Under the pieces are notes generated by a model, which worked only from the letters and a program-made list of their open reading frames with translations, did no database searches and was not told where the DNA came from. Shown here in pieces: positions 1-7,916 of a DNA stretch of 14,295 nucleotides. Within the stretch, counting starts at the first letter, position 1. Each line of letters begins with the position of its first letter. The DNA is from Enterobacteriaceae bacterium. GTDB taxonomy: Bacteria > Pseudomonadota > Gammaproteobacteria > Enterobacterales > Enterobacteriaceae. The translations under genes were made by a program, and so were the position numbers. The stretch is taken from contig JALAGK010000267.1 of the NCBI GenBank assembly GCA_022712475.1, positions 1-14,295 of the forward strand, in the 5' to 3' direction.

Positions 1-821
1 GGCATCCAGCCGAACAGAATACGCATTAACACAAACGCACCGCCAAAAGCAGTGAGCGTGAAACCAGCCATTCCCCAACCGCGGCTGGCAAACCATAACG
101 ACACAAAGGTGCCAATCACCGCAAAACCGACGCCCTGTAGCGCCAGCCCCAGGCCAGGCTGCCAGATAAGCCCGACCACGCTCCACAGCGAAGGTCGGTC
201 GCCCTTATGCGCCTCAACCTTGCGCACGCCGCCATTAAAACACCAGGCCAGTAGCGGCAGCATGATTGTCACTGCCGCCAGTTCGACATAACCAAAATGA
301 CCGTGGATCCAAAGGCCAAGTGGCGCACCAGCCGCCAGTGCACCGTAAATTGCCATACCATTCCAGGACATCACTTTGCCAGAGCGTGATGGCCCCACCA
401 GCCCCATGCCCCAGGTGAGCGTGCCGGTTAAAAGCTGGCTTTCACCAAAACCGAGCATCAGGCGTCCCAACACCAGCAAACCAAATTTTGCCATAGCCGA
501 TACCGGCAGTAACGCCGCCAGAAGCCATGCTACGCCGGCCAGCGCACAGGCGAACATACCCTGCAAGGCAGAACGTTTAGCACCACGCTGGTCGGCCAGC
601 TTGCCCGCGTAACCGCGCGTCAGCACGGTCGCAAGAAACTGAATCCCCACAGCCACCCCCACCATTGCATTGCCAAAGCCCAGCTCCTGGTGCACAAACA
701 GCGGGATCACGGGTAGCGGCAAGCCGACAGTCAGGTAGGTCAGAAATACGGCAAAAGCGATGCGAAACAATGAAACGCTGTCTGAAGATGTGTGTTTTGT
801 CGTTTGTGAAACGGCAGACAT
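1..821 (-). CDS. yfcJ: YfcJ-like MFS transporter (C-terminus cut off by window edge)
   Basis: This is a predicted inner-membrane transporter of the major facilitator superfamily, YfcJ family; the E. coli member is about 392 residues and its substrate is not established. The reading frame starts with ATG at 821 and stays open to position 1, giving about 273 residues, so roughly 120 C-terminal residues and the stop lie outside the window. After a polar N-terminus of about 17 residues come alternating hydrophobic helices. The MFS motif A between helices 2 and 3 is clear at residues 73-83 ([11 protein letters not shown]). A GGAG Shine-Dalgarno sits 8 nt before the ATG. The gene lies downstream of fabB on the same strand, but a strong terminator separates them, so it probably has its own promoter in 822-1040. 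Family identification is based on recalled similarity and gene order; transport function is inferred. Confidence 0.9.
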   Translation of the reverse strand, partial: MSAVSQTTKHTSSDSVSLFRIAFAVFLTYLTVGLPLPVIPLFVHQELGFGNAMVGVAVGIQFLATVLTRGYAGKLADQRGAKRSALQGMFACALAGVAWLLAALLPVSAMAKFGLLVLGRLMLGFGESQLLTGTLTWGMGLVGPSRSGKVMSWNGMAIYGALAAGAPLGLWIHGHFGYVELAAVTIMLPLLAWCFNGGVRKVEAHKGDRPSLWSVVGLIWQPGLGLALQGVGFAVIGTFVSLWFASRGWGMAGFTLTAFGGAFVLMRILFGWM

Positions 822-875
822 GCTGCTTACTCCATCGAAAAGCAGAGTCAGGCGAGAAATACACCACGCCCCTGC

Positions 876-890
876 ACCTGTTAATCAGGT
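876..890. promoter_or_regulatory. Perfect inverted repeat in the yfcJ leader, possible operator
   Basis: ACCTG (876-880) and CAGGT (886-890) form a perfect 5-bp inverted repeat around TTAAT. It lies 55 bp upstream of the yfcJ start and downstream of the candidate promoter. It could be a repressor operator or a small leader hairpin. No known regulator consensus was recognised. Confidence 0.22.
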
Positions 891-950
891 AAAGGCGCGT
901 TGATTGACGTTAAACGCTTACGCAATGCGGGTGCACTGTTAGAAAAGCGA

Positions 951-979
951 AGTGTGCCGTCAGTGTAAAGGTGTGTCAA
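951..979 (-). promoter_or_regulatory. Candidate yfcJ promoter
   Basis: On the minus strand a perfect -35 hexamer TTGACA (974-979) is followed after 17 bp by a weak -10 CACACT (951-956, three of six consensus bases). It lies 130 bp upstream of the yfcJ start and downstream of the fabB terminator. A competing -10-like TATAAC is at 986-991 but lacks a good -35. Either or neither may be used. Confidence 0.28.
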
Positions 980-1044
980 TCGAAGGTTATACGAAAGCGC
1001 ACGTCAGCATAAAACCGGCAACACCAGGGGTAAACAAGAGGCAT

Positions 1045-1075
1045 AAAAAAACGGAGCGCTAACGCGCCCCGTTTT
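1045..1075 (-). terminator. Rho-independent terminator of fabB
   Basis: On the minus strand, a 12-bp stem (1064-1075 pairing with 1048-1059, one G-T wobble) closes a 4-nt loop (GTTA) and runs into a seven-T tract (1045-1051, where the last four T also pair in the stem). It begins about 20 bp after the fabB stop codon. This is a textbook intrinsic terminator and should separate fabB from yfcJ. Confidence 0.92.
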
Positions 1076-1095
1076 CAAACCAAATGCCGTTACGC

Positions 1096-2316
1096 TTATG
1101 CGTTCAGTTTGCGCATCACCAACGTGGCGTTAGTGCCACCAAAGCCAAAGCTGTTAGACATAACGGTATTGAGCTTACGCTCAGTCGGCTGCGTGATGAT
1201 GTTCATGCCATTTGCCTGCTCGTCCAGCTCTTCAATATTGATGCTCGGCGCAATAAAGCCGTGTTCCAGCATCAGTAATGAGTAGATAGCTTCCTGCACA
1301 CCTGCCGCACCCAGTGAGTGACCGGTCATGGCTTTAGTCGCAGAAATTGCTGGCGTGTTGTCGCCAAACACTTCGCGAATCGCGCCCAGCTCTTTCACAT
1401 CGCCTACCGGCGTAGAAGTCCCGTGGCTGTTGAGATAATCAATTGGCGTATCCACGCCGTCCATCGCCATCTTCATGCAGCGCACCGCACCTTCGCCAGA
1501 CGGCGCGACCATGTCGGCACCATCAGAGGTTGCACCATAGCCCACGATTTCCGCGTAGATATGCGCACCACGCGCCAGCGCGTGCTCCAGCTCTTCCACA
1601 ACGACCATGCCGCCACCGCCAGCAATAACGAAACCGTCACGGCTGGCATCATAAGTGCGCGAGGCCTTTTCTGGCGTCTCGTTATATTTGGTGGACAGCG
1701 CGCCCATCGCATCAAACTCACAGGCCATTTCCCAGCACAGCTCTTCGCCGCCGCCAGCAAAGACGATGTCCTGCTTGCCAAGCTGGATCTGCTCGACTGC
1801 GTTACCGATACAGTGTGCAGAGGTAGCGCAAGCGGAGCTGATAGAGTAGTTCACACCGTGGATTTTAAACGGCGTAGCGAGACAGGCAGACACACCTGAA
1901 GCCATCGCTTTAGTCACGACATACGGCCCCACCGCTTTCAGGCCACGCGGACCGCGCATGGCGTCTGCACCAAACACCTGAAACTTCGGCGAACCGCCGC
2001 CGGAACCGGCAATCAGGCCCACGCGTGGGTTGTTTTGATAAAGGTCTTCCGACAGTCCCGCATCCGCTACCGCCTGTTCCATGGAAAGGTAGGCGTAGAT
2101 AGACGCATCACTCATAAAACGCACAACTTTACGATCGATAAGACCGGTGGTGTCGAGTTTAACATTACCCCACACGTGGCTGCGCATACCGGAATCTTTC
2201 AGCTCTTGAGAGAAAGTGATCCCGGAGCGTCCTTCACGCAGGGATGCCAGGACTTCCTGCTGGTTATTACCGATGCTGGAAACGATGCCCAAGCCAGTAA
2301 TTACTGCACGTTTCAT
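1096..2316 (-). CDS. fabB: 3-oxoacyl-[acyl-carrier-protein] synthase I (KAS I)
   Basis: FabB catalyses decarboxylative condensation of malonyl-ACP with acyl-ACP in cytosolic type II fatty acid synthesis. It is needed for the unsaturated branch, elongating the cis-3-decenoyl-ACP made by FabA. The 406-residue length equals the E. coli enzyme. The catalytic triad is in place: Cys163 in SSACATSAH, His298 in [11 protein letters not shown] and His333 in GHSLGAAG, with Lys328 in the preceding SATKAMTG. The glycine-rich C-terminal motif [10 protein letters not shown] (residues 388-397) is intact. An AGAGG Shine-Dalgarno lies 6 nt upstream of the ATG. The gene is monocistronic: a divergent promoter with FabR-like and FadR-like sites lies upstream (2359-2399) and a strong intrinsic terminator lies downstream. 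Nothing looks damaged. Confidence 0.98.
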   Translation of the reverse strand: MKRAVITGLGIVSSIGNNQQEVLASLREGRSGITFSQELKDSGMRSHVWGNVKLDTTGLIDRKVVRFMSDASIYAYLSMEQAVADAGLSEDLYQNNPRVGLIAGSGGGSPKFQVFGADAMRGPRGLKAVGPYVVTKAMASGVSACLATPFKIHGVNYSISSACATSAHCIGNAVEQIQLGKQDIVFAGGGEELCWEMACEFDAMGALSTKYNETPEKASRTYDASRDGFVIAGGGGMVVVEELEHALARGAHIYAEIVGYGATSDGADMVAPSGEGAVRCMKMAMDGVDTPIDYLNSHGTSTPVGDVKELGAIREVFGDNTPAISATKAMTGHSLGAAGVQEAIYSLLMLEHGFIAPSINIEELDEQANGMNIITQPTERKLNTVMSNSFGFGGTNATLVMRKLNA

Positions 2317-2358
2317 TCAATACCTCTTTAGATGGCGCTGTTTAATCATTTGAGTCGC

Positions 2359-2387
2359 ACAATAGCGTACAGTTGTACGCCGAACAA
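2359..2387 (-). promoter_or_regulatory. fabB promoter
   Basis: Read on the minus strand, -35 TTGTTC (2382-2387) and -10 TATTGT (2359-2364) are separated by exactly 17 bp (2365-2381). The core lies about 45 bp upstream of the fabB start codon. The hexamers are imperfect, as expected for an activated promoter. The spacer is almost entirely the FabR-like palindrome. Confidence 0.68.
2365..2380. promoter_or_regulatory. FabR-like operator
   Basis: GCGTACA and TGTACGC form a perfect 7-bp inverted repeat around a 2-bp centre. This matches the known FabR palindrome type found at fabA and fabB of enterobacteria. It occupies the -35/-10 spacer of the fabB promoter, which suits repression in response to the unsaturated acyl chain supply. 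Confidence 0.78.
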
Positions 2388-2399
2388 GTCCGATCAGAC
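2383..2399. promoter_or_regulatory. FadR-like activator site of fabB
   Basis: The 17-bp AACAAGTCCGATCAGAC matches the FadR consensus type (AACTGGTCxGACCAGTT) at 12 positions, including the central GTCCGA core. It overlaps the -35 of fabB and abuts the FabR-like palindrome. This is the arrangement expected for FadR activation of fabB. Confidence 0.68.
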
Positions 2400-2474
2400 G
2401 AAACCCGGGGAAATTTGCACCGACAAACGCGCACCGTTAAGATCGCGCTATCGCCTGCTATACGAGCCATAAAC

Positions 2475-4475
2475 GTGAACCCATCATCCGTACAATCTGC
2501 CCGCATCCACTTTAACGAAGACGGTACACCTGTATCCCGAGAGTTTGACGACGTCTACTTCTCTAATGATAACGGGCTTGAGGAAACGCGCTATGTGTTT
2601 CTCGATGCAAACCGACTGCCCGCACGTTTTACGGAACATTCTCGCGAGCTCTTCGTGACTGCCGAAAGCGGCTTTGGTACTGGGCTTAACTTCCTGACGC
2701 TGTGGCAGGCTTTTCGTGCTTTTCGTCATCATCATCCCGATGCCCCATTGCGGCGGCTGCATTTTGTCAGTTTTGAAAAGTTTCCCCTGACCGCGCCCGA
2801 CCTCGCAGCGGCTCATGCCCATTGGCCAGAGCTGGCTGAACTGGCACAGGCTTTACACGCGCAGTGGCCCTTGCCCTTTAGCGGCTGCCACCGCCTGTTG
2901 CTGGATGATGGGAGAGTCACTCTCGACCTGTGGTTTGGGGATATTAACGAGACATTGTCTCAACTTGATGACAGCGCCAATGGCAAGGTTGACGCCTGGT
3001 TTCTGGATGGCTTCGCGCCAGCCAAAAATCCAGAAATGTGGACACAGGCACTGTTTACCGGCATGGCACGCCTTGCGCGCCCGGGCTGTACGCTTGCCAC
3101 CTTTACCGCCGCCGGTTTTGTGCGCCGCGGCCTGGAAGAGGCCGGATTCAGCATGCATAAGCGCAAGGGCTTTGGCCGCAAACGCGACATGCTGGTCGGG
3201 GAGATACTCACCCCTACGAGCGCAAAACCGCGCACGCCCTGGTATGCTCGCCCGGCGGCGAAGGTGCGCGAAGCCGCTGTGGTTGGCGGAGGGATCGCCA
3301 GCGCCCTGCTTGTGCTGATGTTGCTTAAGCGCGGCTGGCAAGTCACCCTCTACTGCGAAGACACTCAACCCGCTCAGGGAGCGTCCGGCAACCGTCAGGG
3401 CGCGCTTTATCCGTTGCTCAACGGTCACGATCCGGCCCTGACGCAGTTTTTCCCGGCCGCCTTTACCTTTGCCCGCCGCCTGTATGACGCACTGCCTGTG
3501 GCGTTTGACCACGACTGGTGCGGCGTAACGCAGCTTGGCTGGGATGAAAAAAGCCAGCACAAGATTGACCAGATGCTCGCACTTGGTTTGCCGCAGGCTC
3601 TGGCTCACGCACTGGACGCCCGGCAGGTACAGGCATTAAGCGGCCTTGAAACCGGCTGCGGCGGTATCACTTTTCCACAAGGCGGCTGGCTATGCCCAGC
3701 TGAACTCACGGCTGCCAGTCTGACACTTGCGCAAGCGCAAGGGCTGAAGCTGCACTATCAGAAGCAGGTCACGACACTTACCCAAAACGAAGCGGGTTGG
3801 CAGCTTGATTTCAATGACGGCACACAGGCACAGCACGCCACCCTGGTGCTGGCAAACGGCCACCGTATCAGTCAGTTTACCCAAACTGAAGCAATACCGG
3901 TCTACGCCGTTGGCGGCCAGGTCAGTCATATACCGACCACACCAGTACTTGCACAGCTGCGCCAGGTGCTGTGTTACGACGGCTACCTTACGCCACAGAA
4001 CATAAATAACCAGCATCACTGCATCGGTGCCAGCTACCACCGAGGTGCAACCGACGTGTGCTATAGCGAAGACGATCAACAGCACAACCGCCAGCGTTTG
4101 ATTGACTGCTTCCCGACGCAGACATGGCCGCAGGAGGTAGATGTGAGGGGCAATGAAGCACGCTGCGGTGTGCGCTGCGCCACGCGCGATCATTTGCCAA
4201 TGGTAGGCGCAGCACCCGACTTTGCCGCTACGCTCACACAATACGCTACGCTGAGCGAATCACCGCAGACGGCACAGCCCGCACCTTACTATCGGGGCTT
4301 ATTCCTGCTCGGTGCACTGGGTTCTCGCGGACTGTGCAGCGCCCCCCTGGCAGCAGAAATACTGGCCGCACAGATGAGCGATGAACCGCTGCCGCTCAAT
4401 GCACAAACGCTGGCAGCGCTGAACCCAAACCGACTCTGGGTGAGAAAACTACTAAAAGGAAAAGCGGTACGTTAA
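2475..4475 (+). CDS. mnmC: Bifunctional tRNA modification enzyme MnmC
   Basis: MnmC completes mnm5(s2)U at wobble position 34 of several tRNAs. The C-terminal FAD-dependent oxidoreductase domain (MnmC1) converts cmnm5 to nm5, and the N-terminal SAM-dependent methyltransferase domain (MnmC2) methylates it. The SAM-binding loop is at residues 64-72 (ESGFGTGLN), and the catalytic aspartate falls at residue 178 in [15 protein letters not shown], the same number as in E. coli. A dinucleotide-binding GGGIASALL begins near residue 271, and the [11 protein letters not shown] flavin motif follows at 304-314. A TTG-initiated frame opens at 2373 but would start inside the fabB operators. GTG at 2475, with a weak GAG 8 nt upstream, gives 666 residues and aligns with the E. 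coli start (668 residues), so I chose it. The gene is divergent from fabB and convergent with the accessory SnoaL-like gene. Confidence 0.95.
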   Translation: MNPSSVQSARIHFNEDGTPVSREFDDVYFSNDNGLEETRYVFLDANRLPARFTEHSRELFVTAESGFGTGLNFLTLWQAFRAFRHHHPDAPLRRLHFVSFEKFPLTAPDLAAAHAHWPELAELAQALHAQWPLPFSGCHRLLLDDGRVTLDLWFGDINETLSQLDDSANGKVDAWFLDGFAPAKNPEMWTQALFTGMARLARPGCTLATFTAAGFVRRGLEEAGFSMHKRKGFGRKRDMLVGEILTPTSAKPRTPWYARPAAKVREAAVVGGGIASALLVLMLLKRGWQVTLYCEDTQPAQGASGNRQGALYPLLNGHDPALTQFFPAAFTFARRLYDALPVAFDHDWCGVTQLGWDEKSQHKIDQMLALGLPQALAHALDARQVQALSGLETGCGGITFPQGGWLCPAELTAASLTLAQAQGLKLHYQKQVTTLTQNEAGWQLDFNDGTQAQHATLVLANGHRISQFTQTEAIPVYAVGGQVSHIPTTPVLAQLRQVLCYDGYLTPQNINNQHHCIGASYHRGATDVCYSEDDQQHNRQRLIDCFPTQTWPQEVDVRGNEARCGVRCATRDHLPMVGAAPDFAATLTQYATLSESPQTAQPAPYYRGLFLLGALGSRGLCSAPLAAEILAAQMSDEPLPLNAQTLAALNPNRLWVRKLLKGKAVR

Positions 4476-4481
4476 ACCAGA

Positions 4482-4505
4482 GCAGGCTACCCACCGGCAG
4501 CCTGC
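4482..4505. terminator. Possible bidirectional terminator hairpin between mnmC and the SnoaL-like gene
   Basis: GCAGGCT (4482-4488) and AGCCTGC (4499-4505) form a perfect 7-bp stem with a 10-nt loop in the 37-bp gap between two convergent genes. Neither side has a clean T tract, so termination is plausible from position but unproven. Confidence 0.4.
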
Positions 4506-4512
4506 ATCATGC

Positions 4513-5109
4513 TTATTTACCTACCTGGTAAGCGCCTTTGGCTGGGTCTGTTTTCACCAGCCATTTGCCGCTGCTGCGAAACGATCCCGCGGAAGCGTAA
4601 GTATCTTCCATAAACTGAAAATACGTAATTTTGCCGTTATTCACCTTCGCCAAAATGGCAAATGGCGAGGTAAAGGTGTTACCGACAGCTTTGGAGCGAT
4701 AGGTAAAGCGTCCAAACACCGCGACGTTTTCACCGCTGGCAAACTTATCGCTCACTTTAAAATCCAGAATATCCCAGTACTGCGCCACGCGAACGAAGGT
4801 GCTGATAAACCCTTCTGGCCCTTTCGAGGTGCCTGCCCATGGCTCAATTTGCTTTAGCTCCGGGTTATCGAAGTTGAGCGAAACGTATATTGCATCGCTC
4901 GCCACCAGTTTTTGCGACGCCTCAGTCACCTGAGCCGGCGCGGTATGTGACAAAAAAGCGTTAATCACATCCAGCGGCTCACCCGTTTTCAGCGCGGTAG
5001 CCATCTCCTGCTCCGGAGTTTGCGCCAGCGCCTGCCCACTTACCGCCATCGCACCCAGCAGGAGCCCGGCGACCAGATGACGCCCATAACGCATTGATAT
5101 CGTTTTCAT
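4513..5109 (-). CDS. Exported SnoaL/NTF2-like protein of unknown function
   Basis: The protein is about 198 residues, with a signal peptide at its first 30 residues: MKTISMRYGRHL, a hydrophobic stretch LVAGLLLGAMAVSG, and a likely cut after QALA. It should therefore be periplasmic. The mature part looks like a compact NTF2-fold (SnoaL-like) domain, with a small-ligand pocket pattern: GPEGFISTFVRVAQYW near residues 98-113, then alternating strands VAVFGRFTYRS and ITYFQFMEDTY ending in the typical Glu-Asp. Some members of this superfamily are isomerases, cyclases or hydrolases, while others only bind ligand; no activity can be assigned. Two adjacent ATGs exist (5112 and 5109). AGAGG lies 3 nt from the first and 6 nt from the second, so the second is preferred. 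The gene follows the aldehyde dehydrogenase stop by 14 bp, which implies one operon. Fold assignment is from pattern recognition only. Confidence 0.75.
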   Translation of the reverse strand: MKTISMRYGRHLVAGLLLGAMAVSGQALAQTPEQEMATALKTGEPLDVINAFLSHTAPAQVTEASQKLVASDAIYVSLNFDNPELKQIEPWAGTSKGPEGFISTFVRVAQYWDILDFKVSDKFASGENVAVFGRFTYRSKAVGNTFTSPFAILAKVNNGKITYFQFMEDTYASAGSFRSSGKWLVKTDPAKGAYQVGK

Positions 5110-5126
5110 CATTCACCTCTGTCTGT

Positions 5127-6599
5127 TTATTTGCCAGGCATCACACCCGGCTGTAAAACAATATGTTTGTACTCAAGGAAATCCTCCATCTGCGCAAGCC
5201 CACGCAGGCGTCCCTGGCCGCTTTGCTTGTAGCCGCCTTCTTCAAATTCATCACGCATCGTCGCCCAGTCGTTAATCCAGACGGTGCCAACCTCAAGCTG
5301 TGCCGCAACGCGCAAAGGAAGATCTACATCACCAGACCAGACGCTCGCCGCAAGACCGAATTCGCTGTCATTGGCGAGCTCAACTGCCTGCGCTTCACTG
5401 TCAAACACTTGCAGGGTTAAAACCGGACCAAACACTTCCTGTTGCACAATAATCAGTGAAGGGTCAGTGACCTCCAGCAGCGTTGGCCGATAAAACGCAC
5501 CCGCTGCGAGCGGACCTTCTGTTACCGGGCCGCCACGCACCAGTACCTGAGCACCTTGCGCAATAGCCGTCTCCACCATCGCGTTAACCCGTGCCACGCT
5601 GGCTTTGTCAATAAGTGGCCCCATCTCACTTGCGCTGTCAGTCCCTGGTCCCACTTTCACCGCATCCAGTCGCGCGCTCAGGCGCTCACGCACCCGGTCT
5701 GCGATACCGCGCTGTACCAACAGGCGGCTGCCCGTCATACAGAACTGCCCCGAAAAGGTGGTGAGTGATTTCTCGATTTTCACTAACGCGGCATCAAGGT
5801 CGGCGTCGTCAAACACGATGGCGGGTGTTTTTCCTCCCAGCTCAAAACCGAACCGTTTGAGCTTTGCCGCACCAGATGCGGCAATTGCTCGCCCGGTTTG
5901 TGTACTGCCAGTAAAGCTGATAACGGGTACCCACAGTGATTCCACCAGATGGCTGAGTACCGTTTTCTCACCGGTCACCATATTCACAACGCCCGCAGGC
6001 AAATAAGGCGATGAGCTGATAATGCGGGCAATAAAAGCGTTTACCTGTGCGGTTTGTCCCGGCATTTTGACGACCGTGGTACAACCTGCCGCCAGTGCCG
6101 GGGCCAGCGAACGGCTCAGGAGCGCAGCCGGTGAATTCCATGGCACGCTGATGCCGACCACTCCCACTGCCTCGCGAATCATCAGTGAAAAACGTCCCTG
6201 CGCCCACTGTGCCGCACGCCCGCCATCGTGATAAATTAAACTGGCGCAATAGCGTAATCCGGGTGCCACCAGCGACAGTTCAAACTCTGCCTCCGGCAAA
6301 ATTTTACCGTTTTCGAGGCTTAGCAATTTCGCCAGCTCAGGAATAGCGCATTCGAAACGCTCCGCCAGGTCATGCAGGGCCTGCACACGCAATTCGCGAT
6401 TATGCCGCCACTGGCTGTGAATGAACGCGTTGTGCGCTGCACTGACAGCATCACGGACGGTGTTTTCATCACCAATGGCATAATCACCTATTTTGCGCCC
6501 GGTAGCCGGATTGATGCTTACCCCCAGCTCAGCACTGTCAATCCATATCCCATTTACCCAGTGCAATGCCTTATTCTGAGAGGACATAACGTCATTCAT
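5127..6599 (-). CDS. NAD(P)+-dependent aldehyde dehydrogenase, substrate unknown
   Basis: This 490-residue cytosolic enzyme of the ALDH superfamily oxidises an aldehyde to its acid. All core catalytic residues are visible: Asn155 in PWNSP, Lys178, FTGS at 229-232, Glu253 in FELGGK, nucleophile Cys287 in GQFCMTGS, and Glu388 in QEVFGP. The loop after Lys178 reads KMPGQTA; where many family members have KPSE/KPAE, the ribose-binding Glu is replaced by Gly181, which would favour or permit NADP+. Start ATG at 6599 has GGAG 8 nt upstream; a second in-frame ATG is Met5. It heads an operon with the exported SnoaL-like gene and is divergent from a LysR regulator, so it is probably induced by a small molecule through that regulator. 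Overall pattern is broadly like betaine- or aromatic-aldehyde dehydrogenases, but I cannot choose a substrate. Confidence 0.92.
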   Translation of the reverse strand: MNDVMSSQNKALHWVNGIWIDSAELGVSINPATGRKIGDYAIGDENTVRDAVSAAHNAFIHSQWRHNRELRVQALHDLAERFECAIPELAKLLSLENGKILPEAEFELSLVAPGLRYCASLIYHDGGRAAQWAQGRFSLMIREAVGVVGISVPWNSPAALLSRSLAPALAAGCTTVVKMPGQTAQVNAFIARIISSSPYLPAGVVNMVTGEKTVLSHLVESLWVPVISFTGSTQTGRAIAASGAAKLKRFGFELGGKTPAIVFDDADLDAALVKIEKSLTTFSGQFCMTGSRLLVQRGIADRVRERLSARLDAVKVGPGTDSASEMGPLIDKASVARVNAMVETAIAQGAQVLVRGGPVTEGPLAAGAFYRPTLLEVTDPSLIIVQQEVFGPVLTLQVFDSEAQAVELANDSEFGLAASVWSGDVDLPLRVAAQLEVGTVWINDWATMRDEFEEGGYKQSGQGRLRGLAQMEDFLEYKHIVLQPGVMPGK

Positions 6600-6680
6600 A
6601 ATGCTTTCTCCAGCAACGATAATGGTGTAACAGTAGCGGCTTTACAGCGCGTGAATAAGCCATTACCGTGAGTAACACTG

Positions 6681-6694
6681 TTCCACTAATGGAA
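6681..6694. promoter_or_regulatory. Candidate LysR operator in the divergent control region
   Basis: TTCCA and TGGAA form a perfect 5-bp inverted repeat around CTAA, in the 101-bp gap between the divergent ALDH and LysR genes. It is an interrupted T/A-ended dyad of about the size LysR-type regulators bind (the classic form is T-N11-A; this one is T-N12-A). It overlaps the GGA ribosome-binding site of the regulator gene, which would suit autorepression. A shorter dyad AACA-C-TGTT (6674-6682) is directly adjacent. Confidence 0.42.
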
Positions 6695-6700
6695 TAATCC

Positions 6701-7609
6701 ATGTCACTGAACCCCACCGATTTGCTGTTTTTCATCCGGGTCGTTGAGGAAGGAAGTTTCACGCTCGCGGCAGAGCGCCTGGCGGTACCGAAATCCACGT
6801 TGTCGCGCCGTATTTCGCAACTGGAAGATACGCTGGGAGAGATATTGCTGCGCCGCACGACTCGCAGGCTGACGATTACGGACTTTGGCCATACCTTCTA
6901 CCAGCAGGCAAAACGCGTGGCTTATGAACTGGATATTGCCGCCACACTCAGCGACCGACTCCTGCAACAGCCTGGCGGCCTGTTGCGCCTGTCCATGCCC
7001 GGCGGCTTTACGCCCGATATGCTCGGCGCATTTCTGAACCGCTTCGTGGACCGGTATCCGGATATTCAGCTGGAAGTAAATATTTCACAGCGCCGTGTTG
7101 ACCTGGTGGCAGAGAACTACGATCTGGCGCTTAGACTGGGGAAACTTGCGGATGATGCCACGCTGGTCGCCAGAAAAATCACCACGTTTCAACCGCGACT
7201 TTATGCCTCCCCCGCGTGGATATCCCGTTATGGCGCGCCGCAAATACCGGATGACATACTGAATCAGCGGGTGCTGATGCTGCAAATGCATGCTTCTGAT
7301 TCGACGAGGTGGGAAATGGAGCGCCAGGGTGTGCGGTGGCAAAAAACGCCGCCGATTCTGGTAAAAGCCAACACGCCGGACGTGCTTAAAGCGATGGCGC
7401 TGGCGGGTGCAGGACTGGCCTGCCTTGCCGAGCACTATGCAAGACCTGAGGTAGCAAGCGGCCAACTCACTGGCGTGCTTACGGACTGGCGCATGCCTGG
7501 CGTTCCCGTCTGGGCCGTGTTTCCAGGAAGGCGGCTTATTCCCGCACGCACCCGAATCTTTATTGATGAGCTAAAGCAGCAATTTAACGAAGAGGCAAAA
7601 AACCAGTGA
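6701..7609 (+). CDS. LysR-type transcriptional regulator
   Basis: This 302-residue protein has the usual LysR family length. The N-terminal winged helix-turn-helix spans about residues 4-62, with the recognition region GSFTLAAERLAVPKSTLSRR at 18-37 followed by the wing LLRRTTRRLTITDFG. A linker helix follows to about residue 88. The effector-binding domain begins near GLLRLSMPGG and contains the YDLALRLG strand and the conserved C-terminal LAGAGLACLAEHYA region. It resembles the CrgA/YafC-like branch. The ATG at 6701 has only a short GGA 7 nt upstream, and that GGA lies inside a 14-bp dyad. The divergent position opposite the ALDH operon makes it the probable activator of that operon in response to an unknown co-inducer, with autorepression through the shared region. 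No intrinsic terminator lies immediately after it; the nearest is at 7832-7862. Confidence 0.93.
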   Translation: MSLNPTDLLFFIRVVEEGSFTLAAERLAVPKSTLSRRISQLEDTLGEILLRRTTRRLTITDFGHTFYQQAKRVAYELDIAATLSDRLLQQPGGLLRLSMPGGFTPDMLGAFLNRFVDRYPDIQLEVNISQRRVDLVAENYDLALRLGKLADDATLVARKITTFQPRLYASPAWISRYGAPQIPDDILNQRVLMLQMHASDSTRWEMERQGVRWQKTPPILVKANTPDVLKAMALAGAGLACLAEHYARPEVASGQLTGVLTDWRMPGVPVWAVFPGRRLIPARTRIFIDELKQQFNEEAKNQ

Positions 7610-7831
7610 GCTTTCTCCTGCTGCATCAATCCGTACTACACCCGGTGCTTGCGCGCATCAAGAAACAATGCTGTGACAGTTGGCACCTCAGGCTGTAGTG
7701 GTAACACCCTCGCCTGGTGAGATAAAAGGCTGACAGACCGAGCGATACTCGTCATGCTATTTTTCACAGCAAACTGCGTCCTATTAGGTTGCTGCAGCGG
7801 GGTCAGCCCTGCCCCTCGTATCCCTCGATGA

Positions 7832-7862
7832 CTTTGCGAGCCGCTTCGCAAAGCGGGCTTTT
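7832..7862 (+). terminator. Rho-independent terminator upstream of the copper module
   Basis: AGCCGCTT (7839-7846) pairs with AAGCGGGCT (7851-7859) around a CGCA loop with one bulged G, and the stem runs into TTTT. An alternative fold of the same region pairs CTTTGCGA (7832-7839) with TCGCAAAG. On the plus strand it would stop transcripts from the LysR gene about 230 bp downstream of its stop, insulating the copper module. Confidence 0.7.
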
Positions 7863-7886
7863 GCCCATGTCATACCCGTACTTTCT

Positions 7887-7916
7887 GTAACATCAAAAAA
7901 GCAAATCAGATACACT
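7887..7916 (+). promoter_or_regulatory. Candidate promoter of the DUF2946-copper receptor operon
   Basis: GTAACA (7887-7892, four of six -35 bases) and TACACT (7911-7916, four of six -10 bases) are 18 bp apart in an A-rich stretch just after the terminator and 32 bp before the DUF2946 start. No Fur, Zur, CueR or CusR consensus was recognised around it. Confidence 0.32.

Noticed and set aside
901-960. PurR or LacI-family operator near 911-925
   Set aside because: The sequence has only short TAA/TTA arms around an ACGC core and does not match the PurR consensus well enough.
1318-1899. 193-codon plus-strand open frame opposite fabB
   Set aside because: It is a shadow of fabB; the composition is implausible (Arg/His/Ala-rich) and no start signal is seen.
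2373-2474. N-terminal extension of mnmC from TTG
   Set aside because: It would be translated from within the fabB operators and has no match to the known MnmC N-terminus.
2853-3608. 251-codon minus-strand open frame opposite mnmC
   Set aside because: It lies fully inside the conserved mnmC coding sequence, is rich in Arg/Ala/Gly as expected of an antisense shadow in GC-rich DNA, and shows no domain or ribosome-binding site.
7621-7830. Possible riboswitch in the gene-free stretch
   Set aside because: No conserved core of the TPP, cobalamin, FMN or other familiar riboswitch classes could be found; only a small local hairpin is present.
7636-7851. 71-codon minus-strand frame in the LysR-DUF2946 gap
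   Set aside because: No Shine-Dalgarno, low-complexity Arg/Ser/Gln composition, and its first codons lie within the terminator hairpin. It is treated as noncoding.
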